Source: Methylobacterium aquaticum
GTDB lineage: Bacteria > Pseudomonadota > Alphaproteobacteria > Rhizobiales > Beijerinckiaceae
Length of the DNA stretch: 64,000 nt
Assembly (NCBI RefSeq): GCF_016804325.1
Contig: NZ_CP043627.1
Location: 6,541,001-6,605,000, forward strand
Direction of reading: 5' to 3'
Shown: one piece after another, positions 8,583 to 16,799 of the stretch
How the letters are laid out: the number at the start of each line of letters is the position of its first letter
How positions within the stretch are numbered: the stretch's first letter is position 1
Made by a program: the position numbers and the translations under genes
The notes under the pieces: model-generated
Told to the model about the DNA's origin: nothing
The model's input: the letters and a program-made list of their open reading frames with translations, nothing else
The model's database searches: none

Positions 8583-9467
8583 ATGTCCCGGGTGGGCTAT
8601 GTCCCCTACCTGAACCCGGCCGTGGCGCAGAGGTGGCGTGCCTGGGATCGGTTCGCTCTCGGGCGGTCGGGCGCGACCGTCGTCGAAGCGGAGATGACGG
8701 CGTGGAGCGGGTCCGTCCCGGGCTCGCTCGAGACGGTCATCCACGTGCTCGCACCGAGCCACCCGCCGGTCGAGGCGTCGCGCGACATCGGCGACGGGCG
8801 CCGCACCACGTTGGCCCGGCCGGGCGAGGTCTGCGTCACGCCCGCGCGCAGTCCGGGTGACTGGGCCTGGGGCGACCTGATCCGCGACGTCAACCTCGTG
8901 ATCCCTCACCGGCTGCTCGCCCGCGCGGCGGACGATGCCGGCCTTCCCGACCTGCCGGACCTGATGCCGCTCGCGCGAGAGCCCCGGCACGAGCCCCTGA
9001 TCGAGGGCCTCGTGCTCCATCTCGCCGCCATCGGCCGCGGCACGGTCGCGGCTTCGGCGGCCGAAATCGACCACGCCGTCGGGCTCGTCGCGTGCTGGCT
9101 GCTGCGGCAGGCCGTGCCGCGGGAGGCGGCGCCGCGCGGCGGATTGCGGCCGGCCGCGCTCGGGCGCGTGCGCGCCCATGTCGAGGAGAATATCGACCGA
9201 GACCTGTCTGTCGGCGAACTCGCCGATCTCGTCGGCCTGTCGATCCCCTACTTCTCCCACGCCTTTCGGACCTCGACCGGGGAGGCGCCCTACCGTTACG
9301 TGCTGCGCCGCCGCTGCGCCCACGCGCAGGAGCGCCTGCTCGGCCGCGAGACCCTCACCGAGATCGCCCTCTCGCTCGGCTTCGCGAGCCAGTCGCACTT
9401 CACGACCGCGTTCCGGCAGGCGACCGGGATGACGCCCGCAGCCTGGCGCCGGGAGCGGATGGGCTGA
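8583..9467 (+). CDS. AraC-family transcriptional regulator
   Basis: 294 residues from ATG 8583, chosen because AGGAGG sits 7 bp upstream at about 8571-8576. The C-terminal 100 residues form the double helix-turn-helix of AraC/XylS proteins: LSVGELADLVGLSIPYFSHAFR, then LTEIALSLGFASQSHFTTAF with the signature continuing RQATGMTPAAWRRE. The N-terminal part has no recognised ligand domain. The gene is inserted in the opposite orientation between two glycosyltransferase groups and faces away from the TIGR04282 group, so it might control that operon through the gap at 8249-8582. That is inference. Confidence 0.9.
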   Translation: MSRVGYVPYLNPAVAQRWRAWDRFALGRSGATVVEAEMTAWSGSVPGSLETVIHVLAPSHPPVEASRDIGDGRRTTLARPGEVCVTPARSPGDWAWGDLIRDVNLVIPHRLLARAADDAGLPDLPDLMPLAREPRHEPLIEGLVLHLAAIGRGTVAASAAEIDHAVGLVACWLLRQAVPREAAPRGGLRPAALGRVRAHVEENIDRDLSVGELADLVGLSIPYFSHAFRTSTGEAPYRYVLRRRCAHAQERLLGRETLTEIALSLGFASQSHFTTAFRQATGMTPAAWRRERMG

Positions 9468-9491
9468 GCACCTGCACCCCGACAGCCTGGC

Positions 9492-10216
9492 TCACCGCCG
9501 CGGCGCCGGGCCCGTCGCCACGCGCAGGAATGTTGTCACGATTCGGCTTCCCGCCCGGAATGTGCCGCCGAGCGAGCCCGCGACCTTCGAGGTTCCGCCC
9601 GCCCGGCGCCTGTACGGTAGGGGGACTTCCGCGATGCGCAGGCGTGCGCGGGCGGCCTGCATCTGCATCTCGATGTTCCAGCCGTATGTCATCTCCCGCA
9701 ACTCCAGCCGGGCGAGCGCCGCCCGGTCGATCGCCCGGAAGGCGCACATGTCGGAATAGGACACGCCGGTGAGCGCGCCGATGCCGAGGCCCGCGAGGCG
9801 CCCGGCGAGCACCTGGTGCCAGAGCATCGACCCGGGCTCGCGCTCCCCCGCGTCCGGGAGGCGAGGACGAAATTCTTCTCGCCGGCGAGCACGGGACCGG
9901 CCACGGCCGCGATGAGGTCGGCGCGGTCGGCCCCGTCGCCGTCGAGGAAGACGACCACGCGGCATTCCGGCCGCGCCGCCGCCGCACCGGCCGCGCAGGC
10001 CCGCCCGTAGCCGCGCCCCGCCTCGATCACGCGGGCGCCCGCGGCGGCGGCGACCTCTCGGGTGTCGTCGCGGCTGCCGCCATCCGCCACGATGAGATCG
10101 CCCGCGAAGGCGCGCGGGATCTCGGCGAGGACGGTGCCGATGGTCTCGGCCTCGTTCAGGGTCGGGATGACGACGCTCACGGGCTCGAAGGCCGGGGTGG
10201 CATCGGGAGATGTCAC
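9492..10216 (-). pseudogene. Family 2 glycosyltransferase, one-base frameshift
   Basis: GT-A fold glycosyltransferase of family 2. The donor site is EPVSVVIPTLNEAETIGTVL with GDLIVADGGSRDDT, and the DxD-like motif is FLDGDGADRADL. After that the frame breaks in the G run (C run 9845-9849 on the plus strand): ASRTRG should continue EREPGSMLWHQVLAG ... GVSYSDMCAFRAIDR ... MTYGWNIEMQ. One added base restores about 242 residues, similar to polyprenol-phosphate or rhamnosyl/glucosyl transferases of this size. The likely start is GTG at 10216, whose GTGA overlaps the stop of the upstream membrane glycosyltransferase gene (10213-10215), implying translational coupling. The frameshift may be an assembly artefact. 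Confidence 0.8.
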
Positions 10217-11574
10217 AGGGCTCGTCTCCGTCGCAAGAGGGCGCGCAGCGCCAGGATCAGGGCCGGCCCGAACACGAGGCCCGGCCAGACGAAGCGCTCG
10301 TTGAACGGATCGACGTAGAACAGCACCGGGGCGGCCGACAGCCAGATCACGGCCGGGTTCGGGGCGACGCAGGCGGGCAGCGCCAGCCACGCATAGTACC
10401 ACGCATAGTGCGGGTTGGCGGCCGCCGTGGCGAGCGCCGCCAGCAGCCCCGCGTCGCGGCACAGCACGACCTCCCCTGGCTCGTCCTTCGACGCCTTCCG
10501 GGTCGCGACCCACAGGGACAGGGCCGCGAACCCTGCGGCGACGGCGAGCGCGTAGATCCGGGCCGCCGCCGCGGGAAGCGTCACGAGGTGGGAGAGGCCG
10601 GCGAGCAGCCAGAAGCCCTGGCCGGTGTCGAACCCTTCTTCCGCCCCGTAGGCCGGCAGGAAGCCGAGTACGCCCGCGCCGGCCGAGAGGTAGGGCGCGT
10701 AGAGCGCGACGATGACCGTAAGGCCCGCGAGCGCCGGGCGCCACAGCCGCCCGCCCCGTATGAAGGCCGGCGCCACCACGACCGGCAGGAACTTCACCAG
10801 CACCGCCCCGGCAAGGATCGCGCCAGCCAACCCGTCGCGGTGGCGCGCACGGGCGAGGAGGGCCAGCGCGAGCAGCCCGACCGCGAGCGCGTCGACGTGG
10901 CCGTCGAGGGCGAAGGACCACAGCACAAGAGGGTTCCAGGCGTAGATCAGGATCCGCACCCGCGGCTGCCCGGCGCGCGCAAGGAGCGCGAGCAGGCAGA
11001 GCACCGCGACGCCCTCGCACAGGAGCATCGCGGCCTTCATCCCGGTCACGCCCGCGCTTATGCGGCCGACGATCGCGAAGAAGGCCTGCGCCGCCGGCGG
11101 ATAGATCGTGCGGGCGTAGTCGGCCCGGTTGATGAGCGGAAAGACGTCCGGGTCGCGCAAGGGAGCCAGCGCCGGATCGGCCGGGACATAGAGGTAGGGG
11201 TTGATGCCCGCCGCCTGCACCTGCCCGTCCCAGACGTAGCGGTAGATGTCGCTCGACAGGAACGGCGGCTGGAGCAGGAGCGCGAGGCGCAGGAGCACCG
11301 CCAGTGCGAGGACGAGCCTTGTCGCCGAGGCAGGCAGGTCGTGCCGCAGCGCGACACGGACGGCGAGCAGGTAGACACCGACCGAGACCGCCAGCACGCC
11401 GACGAAGAGGTTGGCCCGCAGCGGCGATCCCACCGTGTCGGCGCCTGGCACGTGCAGCGTGAGGGCGCCGAGTGTCAGCGCCGTGAGGGCGGCCCCGAGG
11501 AGAGCGAGGCTGGTTCGCGGAGAGGCCAAGGAGCCGATCAAGGGAGCGGCGCCTCGGCGACAGCGCTGGTCCAT
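10213..11574 (-). CDS. Polytopic membrane glycosyltransferase (GT87/mannosyltransferase-like)
   Basis: 453 residues with roughly ten to eleven hydrophobic helices. An acidic loop after the second or third helix (FLSSDIYRYVWDGQVQAAG, followed by NPYLY) matches the GT-C superfamily, where an aspartate near the first periplasmic loop acts with a polyprenyl-phosphate sugar donor. A further loop reads LINRADYARTIYPPAAQ, typical of GT87/DUF2029 proteins. It would transfer a sugar from a lipid carrier at the periplasmic face. The coupled GT2 gene immediately downstream could make that polyprenol-phosphate sugar, a common pairing. The acceptor is unknown. Confidence 0.85.
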   Translation of the reverse strand: MDQRCRRGAAPLIGSLASPRTSLALLGAALTALTLGALTLHVPGADTVGSPLRANLFVGVLAVSVGVYLLAVRVALRHDLPASATRLVLALAVLLRLALLLQPPFLSSDIYRYVWDGQVQAAGINPYLYVPADPALAPLRDPDVFPLINRADYARTIYPPAAQAFFAIVGRISAGVTGMKAAMLLCEGVAVLCLLALLARAGQPRVRILIYAWNPLVLWSFALDGHVDALAVGLLALALLARARHRDGLAGAILAGAVLVKFLPVVVAPAFIRGGRLWRPALAGLTVIVALYAPYLSAGAGVLGFLPAYGAEEGFDTGQGFWLLAGLSHLVTLPAAAARIYALAVAAGFAALSLWVATRKASKDEPGEVVLCRDAGLLAALATAAANPHYAWYYAWLALPACVAPNPAVIWLSAAPVLFYVDPFNERFVWPGLVFGPALILALRALLRRRRAL

Positions 11575-11745
11575 TGTCCAACCATGCTCCGACCTCCGAG
11601 GCGACCCCGCCCGGGGATCTGCCTCACCCAGGGTCGCGTGTCCACAATACAGCCCGGCACGAAACGGCGCAGTCCGTCAGCATATCGTGCAGCCGGAGTC
11701 AGGTCCGAGGGGGCGGCCACGAAGTTGGTCGATCCAGGCTGCGCG

Positions 11746-11970
11746 CTATGCGTCATCGGACGGGGCCTCCTGCCCGCACGGTCCGCGCCGGGCCAAGCGC
11801 GCGTGGAAATCGGCATTGAGACGGCCCAGCGTGACGTCGCCCGGACGTGAGAGCAGCAGGGCCTCGGCCTCCCGGCAGGCGTCAGCGAGGGCGGCGTTGA
11901 CCGCCTGCTCGACGAGGCAGGTCGGCTCCTCTCTCCAGTGCCCCATCGCGAACACCTCCGGCGAGCCCAC
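11746..11970 (-). CDS. Small hypothetical protein
   Basis: 74 residues, starting MGSPEVFAMGHWREEP, with a helical acidic stretch (LVEQAVNAALADACREAEAL) and a basic C-terminus. No domain is recognised. It lies alone on the minus strand between the membrane glycosyltransferase and the crotonase. Codon use fits the neighbours, but the ORF is short enough to be chance. The internal ATG at MGHWRE is an alternative start. Confidence 0.35.
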   Translation of the reverse strand: MGSPEVFAMGHWREEPTCLVEQAVNAALADACREAEALLLSRPGDVTLGRLNADFHARLARRGPCGQEAPSDDA

Positions 11971-12002
11971 GGTGGAACTCTCCTTGGGATCGGGTGAGGC
12001 GG

Positions 12003-12772
12003 TCAGGCCTGGGCGGCTATGCTCCGGGCGACGTCGGCGGCGCTGATGCCCTCCAGGGCGAGGCCGTAGCCGGCGCCCTCCTCGACGAGCCGGCGCAGGC
12101 GCTGCGTGAGCGCTATGCGGGTGTAGCGGCCGGTGAGCGGCGGCAGGGCGGCGATGCCGTCCGCGATCTCATGCGCCCTGGCCAGCAGCCGGTCCTGCGG
12201 CACGATCTCGTTGACCACGCCCCAATCCTTGGCCGTCTGGGCATCCAGCACCTGCCGCGTCAGCAGGAAGTACCTCCCGCGGATCGAGCCGATCACCTCC
12301 GGCCACAGGATGTGCATACCGTCGCCCGGCACGATGCCGAATTCAAAGTGCGGCTTGTCCTGAAACACGGTCTCGGGCGTCGCCAGCACGACGTCGGTGA
12401 GGAGCGCGTACTCGCTGTGCAGCAGGACCGGGCCGTTCAGTGCGGTGATCATCGGCACCTCGATGTCGAGGATGTTGCCGAGCACCTTGCGGCCCTCCCG
12501 AGGATCTTGTCGTAGCCTTGGGGCGTGAAGAAATCGAAGCCCTCGGGGCTGATCGCGTCCATGAACGCGTCGCCCGCCCCGGTGAGGATCACCGCTCGGT
12601 TGTCGCGGTCCTCGCCGATGGCGTGGAACAGGTCGACGAACTGCTCGTGGGTATGACCGTTGAAGACGAGTTTGCCGCCGTCGGTGTGGAGCATGACCTC
12701 CAGCACGCCGTTCGGCTTGCGTGTCAGGCGGGCGTTGGGGAAGGCGTCGCGGTAGGTGTCGAAACGGGCCAT
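12003..12772 (-). pseudogene. Crotonase-superfamily hydrolase/hydratase (6-oxocamphor hydrolase-like), one-base frameshift
   Basis: The first frame from ATG 12772 (MARFDTYRDAFPNARLTRKP ... NRAVILTGAGDAFMDAISPE) and the second frame (NILDIEVPMITALNGPVLLH ... HFEFGIVPGDGMHILWP ... FLLTRQVLDAQTAKDWGVVN) join if one base is restored near 12497-12500, giving about 256 residues. The fold is crotonase (enoyl-CoA hydratase/isomerase). The GIVPGDGMHILWP region and GPVLLHSEY resemble, from memory, 6-oxocamphor hydrolase and relatives that cleave C-C bonds of cyclic diketones without CoA. The exact reaction cannot be assigned. The neighbours give no pathway. The frameshift is of the same one-base type as in other genes here. 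Confidence 0.75.
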
Positions 12773-12867
12773 CGGTACTGTCCTCGTGCTGGCCGACTGC
12801 GTCGTCGGGATGAGGACGAGATAGACGGCTCCGGCCGGCGACGGACGACGGTGCGCGGCGATAAGGC

Positions 12868-13773
12868 TTATGCCGCGGCGGAATGGGGTTCGCCGGCCCC
12901 GACCAGGGCGGCCTGGACGAAGCCGGCGAAGAGCCGTGCCTTGGCGCTGGCCATGCGGCCGGTGGGGAAGACCGCCCAAAGGTCGATATTGGGCAGCGCC
13001 CAGGGCTCCAGCAGCCGCTGCACCGCGCCGCTCGCCAGTTCCGGGGCGAACATCCAGTCCGACGCGATGGTAAGCCCGATGTCGGCCAGCACGGCCGCCC
13101 TTAGGCCCTCGGCCGCGCTGACCCGCACGCGGCCGTGGACCGCGACCGAGACCTCGGCGCCGTCCCGGGTGAAGGACCAGGCATCGGCCTGCCGGCTGTA
13201 GACCACCGCCTCGTGCCCGGCGAGGTCCGCGGGACTGCGCGGCTCGCCCGCGCGGGCGAGATAGCCGGGCGTGGCCAGCACCGAACGGGCCCCGGTGGCA
13301 AGCTTGCGCGCGACCGCGGCCGAGTCCGGCAAAGTCCCCATTCGCAGAGACAGGTCGATGCCCTCGCCGACGAGGTCGATCACCCGGTCGTCGAGGACGA
13401 TCTCGATGTCGAGGTCCGGGTGCTCGGCGAGGAAACGCGGCAGCAGCGGCACGACGTGCAGCCGCGCGAAGGTGGTCGCCGCCGAGACGCGCAACCGGCC
13501 TGATAGCCCTGCGCCCGCGCCGCGGGCGGCGAGTTCGGCCTCGTCGGCCTCGGCGATGGCCGCCCGCGCCCGCTCGTAGAAGCGAAGGCCCGCCTCCGTG
13601 GGACTGAGGCCGTGCGTCGAGCGGACGAGCAGGCTGACCTGCAGCCGGTTCTCCAACTGTGCGACCGTCTTGGAGACGGCGGGCTGGCCCACGTTCAGGA
13701 GCCGGGCGGCCCCCGAGAAGGAGCCCGATTCCACGACCCTCACGAAGGTCGCCATCGCCTGATACCGGTCCAC
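12868..13773 (-). CDS. LysR-family transcriptional regulator
   Basis: 301 residues, full length for the family. The N-terminal winged helix (MDRYQAMATFVRVVESGSFS, then GAARLLNVGQPAVSKTVAQLE) is followed by a LysR substrate-binding domain (LRVSAATTFARLHVVPLLP ... LDIEIVLDDRVIDLVGEGID). The gene is divergent from the GST-peroxiredoxin-SDR group across a 122-bp gap (13774-13895), the usual layout for a LysR protein controlling its neighbours. A link to oxidative or electrophile stress is inferred from those genes. Confidence 0.92.
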   Translation of the reverse strand: MDRYQAMATFVRVVESGSFSGAARLLNVGQPAVSKTVAQLENRLQVSLLVRSTHGLSPTEAGLRFYERARAAIAEADEAELAARGAGAGLSGRLRVSAATTFARLHVVPLLPRFLAEHPDLDIEIVLDDRVIDLVGEGIDLSLRMGTLPDSAAVARKLATGARSVLATPGYLARAGEPRSPADLAGHEAVVYSRQADAWSFTRDGAEVSVAVHGRVRVSAAEGLRAAVLADIGLTIASDWMFAPELASGAVQRLLEPWALPNIDLWAVFPTGRMASAKARLFAGFVQAALVGAGEPHSAAA

Positions 13774-13895
13774 GCCATTCCTCCCTGGAATGAGCGTTAT
13801 CGCCCTGGGCCGGCTGCCCTGTCCATCAGGGAGGGGGCATCAATCCGGACATCCCCACCGCGCAGTCGCGGCGGCCCATCTGGAGCAAAGCGGAC

Positions 13896-14531
13896 ATGTT
13901 CGAGGTCTATGCCTTCGCCACGCCCAACAGCGTCAAGGTTCCCATCGCCCTGGAGGAGCTCGGCCTCCCATACGTCCTGCACGGCGTGAACGTGCGTCAG
14001 GGCGAGCAGAAGGCCCCCGAGTTCGTGGCACTGAACCCCAGCGCGAAGGTCCCGGTCCTGGTCGACCCCGGTGCTGCCGGCGGCCGGCTGGTCCTGACGG
14101 AGTCGGCCGCGATCCTGGTCTACCTGGCCGAGACGAGCGGCCGGCTTCTACCGACGGACGGCGAGGGACGGGCGCGCGTGTTCGAGCAACTGTTCTTCCA
14201 CGCCTCCGGGCTCGGCCCGGCCTTCGGGCAGGCGGGCTTCTTCCAGCGCCAGGCCGCCGAGCTGCAGCCGCTGGCCGTCGCGCGCTTCTCGGCTGAGGCG
14301 AACCGGACGCTGGGCGTGCTCGACGGCGTCCTGGCCGAGCGCCCCTACGTCGCCGGCGATGCGTTCACGGTGGCCGACATCGCGCATTTCGGCTGGCTCT
14401 GGCGGCGCGAGTTCGCTGGCGTGAGTTTCGAGGCCACGCCGCACGTCGCCCGCTGGTACGAAGCGGTCGCCGCGCGCCCCGCCGTCCGGCGCGCCATCGA
14501 GCGGGTGAACGCCCTCGTACCCCAAGCCTGA
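13896..14531 (+). CDS. Glutathione S-transferase-like protein
   Basis: 211 residues with the two-domain GST layout. An N-terminal thioredoxin-like domain (MFEVYAFATPNSVKVPIALE, NPSAKVPVLVDP, LTESAAILVYLAE with the conserved cis-Pro and glutathione-contacting ES pair) is followed by an alpha-helical C-terminal domain (YVAGDAFTVADIAHFGWL). This is the arrangement of YfcG/YghU-like bacterial GSTs, which handle glutathione-disulfide or electrophile chemistry. It is the first gene of a plus-strand set with a peroxiredoxin and an SDR (gaps 81 and 55 bp), opposite a LysR regulator. Cytoplasmic. Confidence 0.9.
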   Translation: MFEVYAFATPNSVKVPIALEELGLPYVLHGVNVRQGEQKAPEFVALNPSAKVPVLVDPGAAGGRLVLTESAAILVYLAETSGRLLPTDGEGRARVFEQLFFHASGLGPAFGQAGFFQRQAAELQPLAVARFSAEANRTLGVLDGVLAERPYVAGDAFTVADIAHFGWLWRREFAGVSFEATPHVARWYEAVAARPAVRRAIERVNALVPQA

Positions 14532-14612
14532 GGAACCGGCCCGAGCCGGACGTCGAGGCGCGCCGGGCAACCGCGATGCCTTTCCGACCCCCACTCACCG
14601 AGGAGCGGACCC

Positions 14613-15286
14613 ATGACCCTGCAATCCAAGCTCGACGCGTTCAAGGCCGACTTCGAGGCCGGCAAGCCCCCTACAACGTGCCGCCCTCGGTCATCGCGAC
14701 GATGCGCCGGGCCACCGCGGAGCTGATCGCCTCCGGGGCCGCGACCCGCGCCCTGAGGGCCGGCGACCGGGCCCCGGCATTCACGCTGCGGGACCCGGAC
14801 GCCCAGCCCGTCTCGTCCGCCGACCTGCTGGCACGCGGACCGCTCGTGATCAGCTTCTACCGCGGCGTCTGGTGCCCCTACTGCAACATGGAGCTCCAGG
14901 CGCTCCAGGAGGCGCTGCCGAGCTTCGAGGGGCTCGGGGCGAGCCTCGTCGCCATCTCGCCGCAGACGGCGGCCAACAGCCGGAAGTCGGTCCGCCATAA
15001 CACCCTCGGCTTCCCGATCCTGTCGGACCCGCACAACGACGTCGCGGCCGCCTTCGGCCTGCGCTTCGCGCTGCCCGACTACCTGGTCGATCTCTACATG
15101 AGCCTGAGGAACGACCTGCCGGCGTTCAACGGCGATGCGAGTTGGACCCTGCCGATGCCCGGACGCTTCGTCGTCGGGCAGGACGGCGTGATCCTCTACG
15201 CCGAGGTGAACCCCGACTACACCCGCCGTCCCGAGCCCGAGGACATGCTGCCGGCGCTCCGCCGTGCCGCCTCCGTTCCCGCCTGA
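14613..15286 (+). pseudogene. AhpC/TSA-type peroxiredoxin, one-base frameshift near the start
   Basis: ATG 14613 (MTLQSKLDAFKADFEAGK) has a ribosome site GAGGAG about 11 bp upstream. The frame breaks in the C run at 14667-14671, and the rest (PYNVPPSVIATMRRATAELI ... APAFTLRDPDAQPVS ... ISFYRGVWCPYCNMELQAL) reads in another frame. The CPYC pair is the peroxidatic/resolving site of atypical thioredoxin-fold peroxidases. The corrected protein is about 224 residues. Such enzymes reduce hydrogen or organic peroxides using thiols, matching the adjacent GST and SDR. One missing C probably explains the break, and I expect the real gene is intact. Confidence 0.8.
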
Positions 15287-15341
15287 CCGGACACCGCGCC
15301 CTTGCCGCGTCGGCGGCCGCGAAGTCTGAAGGAGATCCAGG

Positions 15342-16058
15342 ATGTCCCGTACCTTTCTCGTGACCGGTGCCAGCAAGGGCATCGGACTGGCGCTGGCCCA
15401 CCGTCTCGCCGGCAACGGCCACCACGTCGTCGGACTCGCACGCGGCGGCCTCGACGGCTTCCCCGGCACGCTCGTGCCGGTCGACCTCGGCGACGGCGAG
15501 GCCACCGCCGCGGTCCTCGCGGACCTGACCGGGCGCTTTGCCTTCGACGGCGTGGTCAACAACGTCGGCCTGGTGCGGCCGCAGCGGCTCGGCGCGGTCG
15601 AGATCCCCGCGCTGGACGAGGTCCTGCGCGTCAACCTTCACCCGGCGGTCCAGACCGTGCAGGCCATCCTGCCGGGAATGCAACAGCGTGGTTGGGGCCG
15701 GGTCGTCAACATCGCCAGCCTGACCGTGCTCGGCAGCGTCGAGCGCACAGCCTACGCGGCGGCGAAGGCGGCACTCGTCAGCTTTACCCGCTCCTGGGCG
15801 CTCGAACTCGCCACGACCGGGATCACCGTGAACGCTGTGGCGCCAGGCCCGACCGAGACCGAGCTGTTCCGCGCCAACAACCCGCCGGGCGGCGAGGGCG
15901 AGCGGCGCTACCTCGCCGGGGTGCCGATGGGACGCTTCGGCCGGCCGGACGAGATCGCCGTGGCCATCGCGTTCCTGATGTCGGACGGGGCGGCGTTCAT
16001 GACGGGCCAGACGCTCTACGTCGACGGCGGTGCCTCCATCGGCAGGGCGGCCGTCTAG
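15342..16058 (+). CDS. SDR-family NAD(P)-dependent oxidoreductase
   Basis: 238 residues. The Rossmann motif TGASKGIG is at residues 8-15, NNVG follows in beta-4, the catalytic Ser is in NIASLTVLGS, and YAAAK is the catalytic Tyr-x-x-x-Lys. The C-terminus GAAFMTGQTLYVDGGASIG is typical of classical SDRs. It should reduce or oxidise a carbonyl/alcohol with NAD(P)H; the substrate is unknown. AAGGAG lies about 9 bp before the ATG. It is the last gene of the GST-peroxiredoxin-SDR set and converges with the LysR remnant, overlapping it by 4 bp at the stops. Confidence 0.92.
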   Translation: MSRTFLVTGASKGIGLALAHRLAGNGHHVVGLARGGLDGFPGTLVPVDLGDGEATAAVLADLTGRFAFDGVVNNVGLVRPQRLGAVEIPALDEVLRVNLHPAVQTVQAILPGMQQRGWGRVVNIASLTVLGSVERTAYAAAKAALVSFTRSWALELATTGITVNAVAPGPTETELFRANNPPGGEGERRYLAGVPMGRFGRPDEIAVAIAFLMSDGAAFMTGQTLYVDGGASIGRAAV

Positions 16059-16510
16059 CCCTGGCCCTCGTGCTCGGCGAGCAGCGCCACGCAGAAGTCG
16101 GTGAACGCCCGGACTTTCGCGGTCCTGTGCCGGCGCGTCGGGTAGATGGCGTGGAGCGGGAAGCGTTCGTCGGGCCAGTCGGGTAGGAGCACTTCGAGTT
16201 CGCCGGAGCGTCTCAGGCCCGCGCTGCCCAGGACCATCACCTGCGCAATCCCCACGCCGGCGACGCAGGCGCGGAGCATGGTTTCGACGTCGGAGACCAT
16301 GAGCCGCGACGGCATGGCGACCGGGACGACCTCTTGGCCGCGTCGGAACTCCCAAGCGAACGGCCTGCCCGTGACCGGGTCTTGGTAGTCGATGCACTCA
16401 TGGTCCCGGAGGTCCGAGGGATGCCCGGGCCGCCCGTGCTCGGCCAGGTATGCCGGGGAGGCCACCGTCAGAATGCGGGTGTCCAACAGCTTGCGGACCG
16501 TGGACCGCGA
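16055..16510 (-). pseudogene. LysR regulator remnant, effector-binding domain only
   Basis: The visible part (STVRKLLDTRILTVASPAYL ... DYQDPVTGRPFAWEF ... VAGVGIAQVMVLGSAGL ... FPLHAIYPTRRHRTAKV) is the C-terminal half of a LysR substrate-binding domain. In frame, a stop codon appears about 35 bases upstream of the homologous part, and no helix-turn-helix follows. The 5' half is therefore gone, cut near 16500. Rightwards is a 290-bp stretch without a gene and then an integrase, so this break probably marks the left edge of the mobile region. The intact gene would normally face the SDR gene. Confidence 0.75.
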
Positions 16511-16799
16511 CGGGACCGCCTTCTGGACCCGCCTGTCAGGTTAACGAACCGAGTCCATGGTGCCCGACCGCGCGACCAACCGGGGTGAACCGAAACGTCG
16601 GTCTGAACTGGTCGAGCAGATTGCCGGCAACCGTCGAGATGGCTTGGCGTCCGTGCACGACGTTGGTCGGCTCGTACGCCCTCCGGCGGGCGATGGCGGA
16701 GGACATCGAGGCCCTCCGGTCCGGTAGGGGAGGGCCCGGATTCGTGCGGGCCGAGCGCCCGTCCGACCTGGCGAGGGCGCTCGGCCGGGACCGACGGGC

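Noticed and set aside
10210..11850. 546-codon open frame on the plus strand
   Set aside because: Antisense shadow of the membrane glycosyltransferase; composition RGQDR-rich and no domain.
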